From Blastomussa wellsi (taxonomy: Eukaryota; Cnidaria; Anthozoa; Scleractinia; Plerogyridae): a DNA stretch of 64,000 nt. The stretch is taken from positions 28,128,656 to 28,192,655 of the forward strand of contig OX393563.1 of assembly GCA_947652115.1 (NCBI GenBank), read 5' to 3'. Positions 18,945 through 29,526 of this stretch are shown here, piece after piece. The notes beneath the pieces are model-generated. The model was given only the letters and a program-made list of their open reading frames with translations, was not told the DNA's origin and did no database searches. Numbering within the stretch: the first letter of the stretch is position 1; every line of letters begins with the position of its first letter. The translations under genes were made by a program, and so were the position numbers.

Positions 18945-19197
18945 ACCTGTTCCATTACCAAGAACAAAAAGATTAGAAAGGCCAGTTCCATTACCAAGAA
19001 CAAAAATATTAGAAAGGCCTGTTCCATTACCAAAAACAAAAAGATTAGAAAGGCCAGTTCCATTACCAAGAATTCAATTGAAGGATGTTGTTATGGATGG
19101 TGTTATTAAAACATATAGTACCGGCGTTGTTGATAAGGGTAATCCATCAATTGAGTTTCGGCCTTATGTGCTACCGAGCACGAAGAGGATTAAGTAA
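18945..19197 (+). pseudogene. Polinton-1 RPVPLPRTK-repeat gene, 3' part
   Basis: This is the continuation of the gene that starts at 11915. Four further RPVPLP-(R/K)TK-(R/I)LE repeats lead into a unique C-terminal segment (DVVMDGVIKTYSTGVV, then PSIEFRPYVLPSTK) and TAA at 19195-19197. The frame is undamaged on this side, so the insertion at 12,109 was the disabling event. Confidence 0.75.
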
Positions 19198-19306
19198 GTA
19201 AGTAATCAAATGAGTTAAAAATGAGGGAGGGGGAATTAAGGAAAAAAAATTATTGAGGACTTTAAGGAGATGGGAAATTTGAAAGTTAGTAGATCGTTGG
19301 TTATAT

Positions 19307-19375
19307 TCTTGGTTTTCACGTGACGTCACAGGCCTTTCCATATTTGGGCGTCCGCCATCTTGGTGTCCCTCAGAG
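19307..19375 (+). repeat. left TIR of the ISL2EU-like element
   Basis: Matches the complement of 25,498-25,562 at TCTTGGTTTTCAC, at ACGTGAC and at GCCATCTTGGTGTCCCT, with a less conserved middle. Confidence 0.75.
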
Positions 19376-19447
19376 TGTGAAATGCTATGATAATTCCCTT
19401 TGTTCCTTTGCCATTTTTAAGTCTTCTGTGAAAAAAGCGAGTTTTAT

Positions 19448-22214
19448 ATGGATGTGCAGGGAGAAAACACTAAAAGTGAGAATGACATCCTAGACAAATG
19501 TGTGCCTGTGCTTTCGGAGTACGCTAAAACTCTCGAAAGCCTCGTAAAGAAGCGTTATGTTGAGAAAATATCGCTGGTTGGAATTGACCCGTCGAGTATC
19601 CCAAGTGAAGAATACGACCCGGAATGTTTGCCGCCGATTGTGGCTACTGATTTAGTAAGTTATCTGGTCTTGGAGACAAGCTACTATACAAAGCAACAAT
19701 TTAAAACGTTCAAGAGTTTAGAGGCGTATAACCAAATGATTTCGGGGTTTGTTACTTCGGTGAGAGGACGAATCGTATCGGGAAAGCATGTTGTAGTCGC
19801 AAAGGTGAGACATTCCCAACGAATGAATGACCCCCTTGTGAACATATGGCTCATAGCTGAAAGCGATGGGACGATCCTCTCTTCGCATTGTCTGGGCTGC
19901 AAAGCGGGTTTGGCCGAATCCTGTTCACACATCGCAAGTGTACTTTTCTACATTGAAGCGTGGACTCGCATTCACGGAAAACTCGCGTGTACTCAGGTTA
20001 AGTGTATATGGTTGCTGCCCAACTATGTAAACGAGGTACCGTACGCCAGGGTCAAAGACATCGATTTTACGTCTGCTAAAAAACTGAAGGAAAAGATGGA
20101 CATGAAAATCGACTCATTGGAGGCATTGCCAGCGTCTTCAAAGGAACAAATGGTGCCTCGCGGTGCCACCTCTTGTTCCCCTTCAGTAAAATTAACAGAA
20201 ATGACAAATTTCTATGCTCAGCTTAATAAATGTGCCGTTAAACCTGTGGCTTTAAGCTTAATTGGCCCCTATGCAGATAATTTTGTGGTTAAAAGTCGAA
20301 ATGTACCTGTTGTGTATGACCTGTATCAGACTAAAAATTTAGATTTACAGTACCCAGAATTGCTGAAGAAATGCTGTGATGTCAAGTTGGACATATCAGA
20401 AGAAAACATTGCCCAAGTGGAAAAAGACACAAGATCCCAAGCAAAGGGGTCTGACTTTTTTTAGACACCGTGCTGGCCGAATTGGTGCTTCTCAAAGTGG
20501 AGCTGTGTTTCATTCTAACCTAGCTCAGCCACCTCAGTCATTGATCAAGACAATTTGTTATCCCAGCTTATTCAAATTAAACACTAAAGCAGTTAGACAT
20601 GGCTGCAAGCATGAGGAAGATGCCATTAAAGCATATGGTGAAGAAATGAAAAAGACCCATATCAACTTTGACCTGAAGAGGTGTGGCCTTTTTATTAACA
20701 AGGACCACCCCTTCCTACATGCCACACCAGACTTTTTAACTTCTTGCGATTGTTGCGGCTTGGGGTGTGGAGAAGTAAAATGCCCTATTTGCATTAGGCA
20801 GGTTTCTGACTTTGACATGTATGTTTTGAAAAAGAGTGCTTGCCTAGAAAAGGTACAGGAAAAGTTCATTTTGAAACGAAAGCACAACTACTACTTTCAG
20901 GTTCAGCAACAACTTTTTTCTTTGCGGGAAATAAAGCACTGTGATTTTGTAGTGTGTGGCATTGATGCTCAGAGGAAGGCTCACATTGTAAAGGAACGGA
21001 TATTTCCCGATGAGAAACACTGGAAAATTGTTTTGCCTAAGTTGGAGATCTTTTGGAAAATCTGTATTCTTCCAGAAATTTTGGGGCGTTGGTATACAAG
21101 ACGGTGTCTTGTTCCTGTGAGCATGCCTGATGTTAATGGTATTTGTTTCTGTCGAGGCCCACGAGATGATAACACAGTCTCTTGTAGCAACAAAGAGTGT
21201 CCTTATGGGGATTTTCACTGTTCATGTTTGGTTCTTAACTCAGAATCAGTGCCAAACACATGGTATTGTCCACACTGCAGCAGATTACCCCAATTCAAGC
21301 GTGCTCGAAACAAGAAGCCGACCATACAGGCAACACAGGCTGCCTTAATGTGCGACAGTATTTGCATTTGCAAATCGAAAGCAACACCAGCAGACAAACT
21401 AGTAGAGTGTCATAACAATGACTGTAACAATGGCAATTTTTTTCATTTAGGTTGCATTGGTTTTAAGAGAATGTCAAACAATGCTAAAACCACCTGGCAA
21501 TGTGCTGTCTGCAAAAGGCAAAACAATTCAATTACACCTTCTACCGCTTGTGCTTCTTCAGTGACAGTTCCGATCTTATCATCAAAAACACTGCCACCTT
21601 TAATCAATATCGAAGATGAATCGGACAGTGAAAGTGAAGATGATGTGTTAGTCACAAAAGTAACGCAATGTCATGTAGACAAACAAAGTGCACTTGCAAA
21701 TCTAGATTAGTCTGATTATCAGATCATTCTGGACCCAACTGGTTGGCTAAATTGTGACATCATTCAACAAGCACAAATACTGTTAAGTAAGGGAAATCCT
21801 TTGATTGAAGGATATCAACGCACTACTCTTGGACCTGTTCGAAATTTTCATGTCATTAGTGGTGAATTTGTCCAAATTTTACATACAGGGAGCAATCACT
21901 GGGTGTGTATTTCATCTATAGGATGTGCAACGGGTGTAGTGAACTTGTATGACAGTCTCTATCATGACGTCATCAGTCAAGAAGTGGAAGCTCAGACCAT
22001 AGACTTGTTGGGAGGCAGCTTCTCTCGACTTAACTTTGTTTCAGTTCAACAACAAACCAATGACAGTGACTGTGGTGTTTTTTCTATTGCCATTGCCTGT
22101 TGCCTTGTTTTTGAAACAGACCCCAGTCATGTTACTTTTGACATTCCTAAAATGAGGCCTCATTTAGCTGCCTGCCTTAGGGTGGGAAAGATGTCCATGT
22201 TTCCATGTTTTTAG
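19448..22214 (+). pseudogene. SWIM-YqaJ-PHD-PHD-Ulp1-like accessory protein of ISL2EU-like element
   Basis: One long gene from ATG 19448 is broken by a frame change at a run of seven T near 20,455 and by a TAG at 21708. Domains in order: a SWIM-type zinc motif (SSHCLGCKAGLAESCSHIAS, about residue 140); a YqaJ exonuclease-like domain in the second frame (RAGRIGASQSG, HATPDFL, GEVKCPIC, YYFQVQQQL); two PHD fingers (CFCRG to WYCPHC, and CICKSKA to WQCAVC); and a C48/Ulp1-like cysteine protease (NHWVCISSIGC with the His, LYDSL with the Asp, QQQTNDSDCGVFS with Gln and Cys). The role in transposition is unknown; YqaJ is a PD-(D/E)XK-type nuclease and the Ulp1 domain could cut SUMO or a transposon protein. 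All domains keep their key residues, so the breaks look recent, or are base-calling errors. Confidence 0.8.
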
Positions 22215-23837
22215 TTATTTTGATACTGGCAGAATGTTTTTTCTTTAACTAAAAAAGATAAAAAAAGCTTCAGACCTACCATAAAAAATGTTCTAGGACT
22301 GGGATTAAAACTATGGTTGTGAAATCCAGGTCTAGCTAATCAGAGCTGACCCATCTCAAATATAAATGGAGAGACATTTTCTTGAGACACTTAATACTAT
22401 GGTCAAGAAACTTTCAATTTACACATTTTATTTTGTTTTTGGTCACACCTGCTATTTCTTTGCCTGAGTGATTTACAGAGTTGTTTGAGTTAGATATATA
22501 TCAAATCAATTTTGGAAAAGTATGTTAAAGTCAGATTATGTTCACTTGAGCCACTTGTTAATATTTCACTTGGAAGCCCTAGTTAGTTACTTGCAAATTT
22601 CTCCAGTCAGTATCACTTCTCAATCAAACATTTTCAAGAAAAAATAATAATATTTAGCAAATTCTTCCAAGTAGAGTGATTTTTCTTGGTCCGTGAAATA
22701 GTAATATTTCACTATTAGCTAATACTATGCACTTATTCCATTGTTTTCTTTTGTCTAGTTTAGACTTTTATGCACAAAGATTGAGATATTGTTTCACGGG
22801 TTAAGTAAAATCACTCCAGTATAATAAAACAGTAAGGAAAATTCACACGTTGCTCACTGAACTTTAGAAGATAGTGCTGTTTTTCATAAGTACTGCATGT
22901 ATGTCATATCACTGAAGCTAAAACAGGATTTCATTGGCATGGAAAGATGAACTTACATTGTTGTCAATGTTTACACTTTAAGCCCAAGAATGATTAACAC
23001 TAATTTTCTCTCCACCAACAAGCAGGAGAACAGGATTATGAAAATTGTTACAAAGATAACCACAAGAAAATTTCAACGTATTCTCTTAATTAACTAATAA
23101 CACAGCAAACCAGAGTCCATATTCATTCGAGCTTTCAAAATTCCATAACCATAAATGTCCATCTCCAAGTTTTATCATGACCTAAATTAAAACATTTTTC
23201 TTGGAAATTATCATTCATTTTGGGTACATGTTCACTGTTTTCTTATGAAAAAGATTGTTTGTTTTGTTCTAGCTAAACAATGTTCCATGACTTTCATGAC
23301 TAACACTTAAACTTCATGACTTTCCATGCTCGGAAAATGAAATTTAGAAATGCCATGACATTTCAGGGAATCAAAGTACTGTAGGAACCATGAAAATCAT
23401 TAAAGATGAAGATCATTAAAGAGAATGTTACTGTACTTACAATTTTTGTAAAATATCATGCCAATTTTTTTGACCAGTCTAGGGTTAAACCAAAACAATA
23501 TTATTGTGACTAAAGCTCATTCGCACTTTCCAGTGTTTATAATTAAACTCAATTCATGAATTTGTTTTGAGTTCTGATTGGCTAATGGTGTTGTTTGATT
23601 CTGTGACTGGCGCCAGTAATTGTTTGGCTTAAGGTATCCAATCGAAATGTTTTTGCTCTGCCTGCAATAATTATAATACCCATTCCCAAACAATTTCGAC
23701 TCGAATGAAATAAATTTAGATTCCTGCTGAGTAACATACTGTTCTTTAGAAAATTAGCTTCTGAGATACAGCAACACTTTTGAACCTTACGATGACTATC
23801 TATGGGTTAGTATCGATGTTTTCTCCAACACACTAAA
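22215..23837. other. spacer between convergent genes of the ISL2EU-like element
   Basis: About 1.6 kb of AT-rich sequence lies between the ends of two genes that converge. No open frame of interest, no tandem repeat and no RNA gene was recognised. Confidence 0.5.
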
Positions 23838-25447
23838 CTAGTCAAAAGGTACAATGGGAGGGCACAAATTGACAAGTGCAGAGGAAACCCTTACAATGTG
23901 ATCGATCATAGGAATCTGTGCATCAGGGGGTCCATTTGGGTTGCATGAAAGAAAATCAGTTGGAAGAGTACCCTCCAAAATAGTGTACTTGCGCCGCAAT
24001 AGCCCTATCACCCTCTCGACATGAATACGGACGCTTGCAATGCCCCTTGTTTGTTCAACGTCAACAGGGTCTAGCTGAGATTTTCCTTTGGTGAAAGCAG
24101 GAATAACAAGCTTGGCTTGTTTTAAGCCAACGCTTTCTGTAATTGTAAAGCCTCTATCGGCCATAACCATATCCCCTGGCGACAAGTGATCTAAAAAGCC
24201 ACAGTTTTCTGTTAAAAATTTGTCAGAGGTACGGCCTCCCCAGGTTTCTGACACAAAAGAGATGGTTCCTTGGGGTGTAATACCAACAAGAATTTTGATG
24301 GTATTGTGATGCTTGTAGGACGAAAAAGTTTGTGCTCTAGCTAGCAGGTTTGTTGGTCTATCAATGAAAACTTCAGAACAGTCAATTATCACAGTTACCT
24401 TCTTTCCAAAAGTGTATTGGAAGCACATAGGCATTGTTTCCCACAACTGTTCTCTTTCAGGCCAAGCAACAATAAAAGACAGCCTTGCAGCCATGACTGG
24501 TATCCAAGACGAAAATATTCTTGAAACAGTGGACACAGATACCGTAAAACGGTACGCCAGGTCTTGAAATGGGACGTTAAGGCGAAGTTTCATTAAAACC
24601 ATTACCATTTCTTGAAACCTATCGAGTGACTGAGTTCTGCGTGCTACAAATGGAGACACGTGTTCGAGGACAACCATGAGGATCTCAAAAGATGGTAGTC
24701 CCGTGTAAAATCGTACTTTTTCCTCAGATTCGAAGAACTCTCTGTCGGGTGCCTGATATCTGCTTGGCCTAGCAAACATGTACTCAAAATCTTCTGTTTG
24801 CGTTTCACAATCTTGAAACGCGTTATGATTTTCACTTTCACGGGCTCCAGTATGAGGTTCGCAGTCTTCAGTCTGAGTTTCAGCATCCACAAATTCCACA
24901 TTTGTCAAACTTGGTTCTCCCGGGTCTTCAATAGACTCAGCATTCATCTCCATCGTATCCACAGCCTCTTCTGCTGCTTCTGACGAACTATTTGATGATT
25001 CGGCGAAATCGATCGCAGCTACACTTTTTCACCGCTTTCATTCAACACTTTCCTTTTCTTTGCAGCCTCTAACTCCTGTCGTTCAAGAGCACTTTTCCTT
25101 CTAGCTTTTGCTCTCTCAGCTCGTTGAGTCGCACTTTCCACGTCTGTTTGTTTGTGTTTCTTCTTTCCGAGATTTAAACTAGGTATCCAGTCAGGGTTAA
25201 ATCTGTCCCAGGGTCGTGCAGGCTGTCCTCATACAAAGTGACGGCCACATACTCGCTCTGTTTGCAAGACGTCCTTGCTATTTATGTCGTCCCTGCTTAT
25301 CGCCGCAATCCACCGATTTCTTCTTTCTCTCGTAAGCTCTCCCTGTTCTTCACCTTGATTTTTGATAACTGAGGGTATTCCAAAGAAACCAACGCTATTT
25401 TGCTTTACACTTTTGTTCCCACATCCATCTACAATACACAGAACCAT
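23838..25447 (-). pseudogene. THAP-domain DDE (Tnp_4) transposase of ISL2EU-like element
   Basis: From ATG 25447 the minus strand encodes a THAP zinc finger (CIVDGC near the start, then RVCGRHFV). It is followed by an in-frame TGA at about 25,229, a basic/coiled segment (PARPWDRFNPDWIPSLNLGK) and, after a frame change near 25,022, a DDE_Tnp_4 catalytic domain (open from 24,962 to 23,838). The catalytic acids are in [19 protein letters not shown] and [10 protein letters not shown]. The domain is otherwise intact, with conserved [15 protein letters not shown] and [11 protein letters not shown]. The THAP finger would bind the terminal repeats and the DDE domain cut and join them. Two breaks (one nonsense, one frame change) separate the domains, so the full protein is not made as assembled. 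Confidence 0.85.
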
Positions 25448-25497
25448 CTTGATTATTCGCCTGTCGCGTCTCTTTGAGCTTGGTTTGTTTACACTTT

Positions 25498-25562
25498 AGG
25501 GACACCAAGATGGCTGATAGCAACCGTTGTCAAGTAACTGGTCACGTGAGTGAAAACCAAGA
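25498..25562 (-). repeat. right TIR of the ISL2EU-like element
   Basis: Inverted counterpart of 19,307-19,375: AGGGACACCAAGATGGC near the inner edge, GTCACGT in the middle, and GTGAAAACCAAGA at the outer end. Confidence 0.75.
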
Positions 25563-25564
25563 AT

Positions 25565-28329
25565 TGTTTAAGCATCAAGTTGATGATAAATTTTGGAGCA
25601 AAATGATATTAGTAGTGTGATGAATATGTTTGTTAATGAGATAAATGAGGGAATTGGAAATTTTTTTCAGTGAAGGAAGTGGATGGGTTCTTGATGAGAT
25701 AAAGAGTGGGTTGCTTAAATTTTATAAGTATGTGCCTTTGGGTGGGAGTAGTTATTTTGAATTGCCAAAGGGGTTGTAAAGAATGAAGATCGGAGGTGTT
25801 TTATGTATTGTCACATTTATCATTTGAATAGAAAGGAGATAAAGGTGCATCCTGAGAGAATTAGTCAATATAAGAAGTATTTGCGTGAGGATGGGACACC
25901 GATAGGGTTGGATTATAAGGGAATTGAATTTCCTGTGGGGATAAATGACGTGAAGAAAATTGAGAAGATGAATGATATTAGTGTGAGTGTATTTGGTTGG
26001 GAGAATGGTAGTTTTTTTCGATTGTATGCGACAAAAAGAAAATCAGAGGATGTGATGCGTTTGTTGAAAATTGATAATGACGATGGTGATAGTCATTACG
26101 TTTACATAACTAATTTTGAAGGTTTGCTTAGAAATCATTTGAATAAAAATAAAGATCACAAGAAATTTATCTGTGATTATTGTCTGCAACATTTTACAAC
26201 TGGGGAGTTAAGGGATGAGCATGTGGGGGAATGCATGGTATTAAATGGTAAGCAAGCTATTAGAATGCCAAAGGAGGAGAGTAAAGTTTATTTTAAGAGT
26301 CATTATAAGAAATTTGAAAATCCATTTGTTATTTATGCTGATTTTAAGAGTTTATTGTTACCTGAAAAAGTTGAGGAAAGTTATGGATGCGGAGTTGCGA
26401 AGTTGATAGATGAAACGCTGGATGAAAAATCCAACATATCATATACTAAGGAATATCAGAAGCATAAAATTTGCTCTTATGGGTTTAAGACTATTTGTTC
26501 AGTTGATGATAAATTTACTAGTGAATTTAAGATGCACAGGGGTGAAAATGCTGGATATAAATTTATTGAAGCAATTTTTGAAGAAAATCAGAGGATTCAG
26601 AAAATTATAAAGGAGGAATTCAATAAGAAGATTGTTATGAGTGATGAGGATGATTATAATTTTAAGAATGCTAAGAAATGTTGGTTTTGTGATGGTAAGT
26701 TTATTGAGAAGGACAAGAATAAGAAGAAGGTTAGGGATCACTGTCATGTGACTGGAAAATTCAGGGGAGCTGCTCAAAGAGATTGTAATTTAAAATGTAG
26801 GTTGAGCGATAAGGTTCCTGTTGTATTTCACAATTTGAGGGGCTATGATGGTCATTTCATTATTTGGGAGGTTGGAAAGTTTAAGGAAGACAGGGGGTTA
26901 GAAAATTGGAGATTGGATATATTACCTACTCATACTGAAAAATATTTATCAATTATGTTGGGGCAAAATTTGGTATTTATTGATTCAATGGAATTTATGT
27001 CTTCATCATTGGATAGATTAGTTGGTAATTTAGAAAGTGGTGATTTCATTCATTTTGACAAGGAGTTTAAAAATTTGGATGATGAGAGGTTGGCTCTGAT
27101 TAAGAAGAAAGGAATTTAACCATATGATTATTTTGATGGGTATGAAAGGTTTGATGAAGTTGAATTTCCAGAGAAGGACAAATTCTATAGTTCATTGTAT
27201 GAAAGTGAAATTAGGATTATAATCACACGAAGAATGTGTCGGATAAATTTAAGATGAAAAATTTGTGAGAATATCATGATCTGTATTTGAGATGTGATGT
27301 GTTGTTGTTGGCTGATGTGTTTCAAAATTTTAGGAGGGTGTGTCTGAAGAATTATCAATTGGATCCAGTTTATTATTTTTCTGCTCCAGGTTTGGCTTGG
27401 GATGCTATGTTGAAAATGACTGGGGTGAAGCTGGATTTGATATCAGATATTAACATGAGTCATATGATTCAGAAGGGAATGAGGGGAGGAATGAGTTATA
27501 TTAGTCATAGGTATTCAAGGGCTAATAATAAATATTTGAGTGACTATAAGGAAAATGAGGAAGAAAGTCACATTATTTATTTGGATGCTAATAATTTATA
27601 TGGCTGGGCAATGTGTAAGAAATTGTCGGTGGGGAAATTTCAGTGGGTTAATAATTTTGATGATCCGAATTATGGATATATTGTTGAATGTGATTTGGAA
27701 TATCCTGAGGGGTTACATGAATTGCATAATGATTTTCCATTGGCGCCAGAGAAAATGCCGGTAATGGAAAATATGTTGGGTGAGTACCAGAAAAAGATTA
27801 TGAAAAAGTTTGGGTTGAAATGTAGTAAGATAAATAAGTTAATTCCTAATTTATGTAATAAGGAGAAATATGTATTACATTATAAGAATTTAGAATTGTA
27901 TCAAAAATTGGGGATGAAATTGGGGAAAGTTCATAGGATTTTAAAATTTAAGGAAAGTGACTTTATGAAGGAGTATATAATGTATAATACTAATATGAGA
28001 ACAAAGGCGAGAAATGCTTTTGAAAAGGACTTTTATAAATTGATGAATAATTCAGTTTTTGGTAAGACGATGGAGAATTTATACAAGAGATGTGATGCTA
28101 AGATAATAAGTGATGAGAAGTTACTTTTGAAATATATTGCTAAGCCAACATTTAATGGGTGCAATGTCATAAATGAAAATATGGTGATAATTAAGAAGGT
28201 GAAGGAGAGTTTGCTGTTGAATAAGCCATATTTTGTTGGGATGACAATTCTTTATTTGAGTAAAACTTTGATGTATGATTTTCATTATAATTATATCATG
28301 GATAAGTATGGAAAAGATCGGGTGAAGTT
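25565..28329 (+). pseudogene. Polinton-1 type B DNA polymerase, N-terminal and central part
   Basis: This is the Polinton-1 replicative polymerase, disrupted at several places. N-terminal sequence (25,600-25,800, including EGSGWVLDEI) is broken into short frames. The frame 25803-27119 contains a zinc-finger-like segment (FICDYCLQHF), exonuclease motif I (FVIYADFKSL), a Cys/His module (CWFCDGKFIE, then VRDHCHVTGKFRGAA) and FHNLRGYDGHF. It ends in a TAA at 27117. After a disturbed 170 bp the frame reopens at 27,287 with YLDANNLYGWAMC (motif A) and LMNNSVFGKTMENL. It is cut at 28,329, just before motif C, by Polinton-2; the end is at 44,119-44,589. Motif I reads DFK where the others have DFE, so the exonuclease may also be impaired. 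Confidence 0.8.
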
Positions 28330-28634
28330 ACACACATGTAAACTAGGCTTTCTGGCACACCGGGGTTAAAATTTGTTGACGATGCAAACACGGCTCCAAA
28401 TTTGTCGCCGTGTTTGCATCGACAACAAATTTTAACCCCGGTGTGTCCAAAACCACTCCTTTCTATGTGTGTGGGAAAAACACCAATTTTGCACATGCGT
28501 TCACAAAAGTGTGCCAGAACCACTCTTGCATATTTTGCACAAAGTGTGCCAGAATTATTTTCCATTTGAAGAAGTGTGCGCGCATCCATATACGCGAACA
28601 TGGCCGCAGCTGACTATTCAAACGATGTACTGCA
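28330..28634 (+). repeat. Polinton-2 left TIR (305 bp)
   Basis: Equal in length to the right TIR and almost identical; the visible difference is a few bases near 28,394 (ctc against cga). It includes a 90-bp internal palindrome (28,356-28,445) and, at its inner edge, the start codon and first 11 codons of the first gene. Confidence 0.95.
28356..28445. repeat. 90-bp palindrome inside the TIR
   Basis: Arms of about 40 bp: 'cacaccggggttaaaatttg' and 'acgatgcaaacacggc' are answered by 'cgccgtgtttgcatcg' and 'caaattttaaccccggtgtg'. In the right TIR the centre is even more symmetrical. The structure could fold as a terminal hairpin or cruciform. Confidence 0.9.
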
Positions 28635-28965
28635 CGACGGCTCGATAACAGAGGCAATTCAAAACCTCCCAGCCGAGCTTCGTGAGATGATATTGAAAGA
28701 ATTTATTTCCATCAAGACAAAAGAGAAATTGGACCTTGGTTTTTCTGAAGTTCATTATGAAATTTTCTCGCTCCCCTATTGTAAAAACAATAAACAAATC
28801 ACCAAAATCACGGCTTGCGGGAAATGTGATGGCAGATGTGGGAAAAGTAATTGGTGTTGCCTGTGTGCAAAAAACAAAAAGAATCATTTTCTCGGGTACC
28901 CTGTGTACGAAATCGAAGACTTAGAAGAATTCGGCGTTGTCGAGAAATTTTTGAAATACGTTTGA
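28600..28965 (+). CDS. F-box-like Cys-rich protein (copy 1), start codon in TIR
   Basis: The ATG at 28600 lies within the left TIR; 121 residues follow. After MAAADYSNDVL comes a helix NLPAELREMILKEFISIK, which resembles the first helices of an F-box or related ubiquitin-ligase adaptor motif. The C-terminal half has several Cys pairs (TACGKCDGRC, then NWCCLCAKNK) that could bind zinc. F-box proteins carry targets to SCF ubiquitin ligases, so a host-interaction role is possible; the assignment rests on the helix pattern only. The N-terminal 11 residues are the same as those of the polymerase at the other end because both come from the TIR. Confidence 0.6.
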   Translation: MAAADYSNDVLHDGSITEAIQNLPAELREMILKEFISIKTKEKLDLGFSEVHYEIFSLPYCKNNKQITKITACGKCDGRCGKSNWCCLCAKNKKNHFLGYPVYEIEDLEEFGVVEKFLKYV

Positions 28966-29046
28966 TATGAGGTCATCTGACCGGATCAACTTTGAAAATA
29001 ATTTTAAAAAGAAAGCGTGGAAAATTTTTTTGAAATATACGCGAAA

Positions 29047-29322
29047 ATGTCAGCAGCCGATGTTCTTGTCAAAAACCTCCCACCCGAAATTCGTGAGATG
29101 ATATTGAAAGAATTAATTACAATCAAGATAAAAGAGAGATGGGATCTGGGTTTTTTTGAAGTTCATTGTGAAATTGGAATGCACCCATTTTGTGAAAAAA
29201 ATCAACGCATCACAAAAGTTACGTCTTGCGGGAAAGTTTGTAGTTTCAGGAAAATTGATTTGTGCAACCTGTGTTTAAAAAACGGAAAGAGGCATATTAT
29301 CGGCCGCCCTGTCTTTCACTGA
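29047..29322 (+). CDS. F-box-like Cys-rich protein (copy 2)
   Basis: ATG 29047 gives 91 residues. It is a tandem paralogue of the preceding gene: NLPPEIREMILKELITIKIK, then EVHCEIGMHPFC, TSCGKVC and LCNLCLKNGK. It lacks the acidic C-terminal tail of copy 1. A GTG-initiated extension upstream is open but unlikely to be used. Function presumably as for copy 1. Confidence 0.55.
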   Translation: MSAADVLVKNLPPEIREMILKELITIKIKERWDLGFFEVHCEIGMHPFCEKNQRITKVTSCGKVCSFRKIDLCNLCLKNGKRHIIGRPVFH

Positions 29323-29526
29323 AATTTCACAATGTTTTTTTTTTCGTCCGCTTCACGCATCGCCTCAACAACTTGTTGAGTTATCTGTCTGACATCATTC
29401 AGCCAAACTGGAGAAGAAAGTTCCGCAAAAATAACGAAAAGCATTTGAAATATCGTGATCATTTTGAGTTATGCAGTCAACCTTTAATTATACTTAAAGA
29501 TATTTTTTTTGTTTTTCCCTCAAACT
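29323..29526. other. spacer between convergent Polinton-2 genes
   Basis: About 200 bp between the second F-box-like gene and the end of the next, minus-strand gene. No convincing gene was seen. Confidence 0.4.

Larger units (their letters stand above)
19307..25562. mobile_element. insertion B: ISL2EU-like DNA transposon
   Basis: This 6.26-kb element is bounded by inverted repeats beginning TCTTGGTTTTCAC and sharing GCCATCTTGGTGTCCCT further in. It is flanked by a 2-bp AT duplication (19305-19306 and 25563-25564). The 2-bp duplication, a THAP/DDE transposase and a second gene with a YqaJ nuclease domain fit the ISL2EU group known from marine invertebrates. It lies between two Polinton-1 genes. 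Confidence 0.75.
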
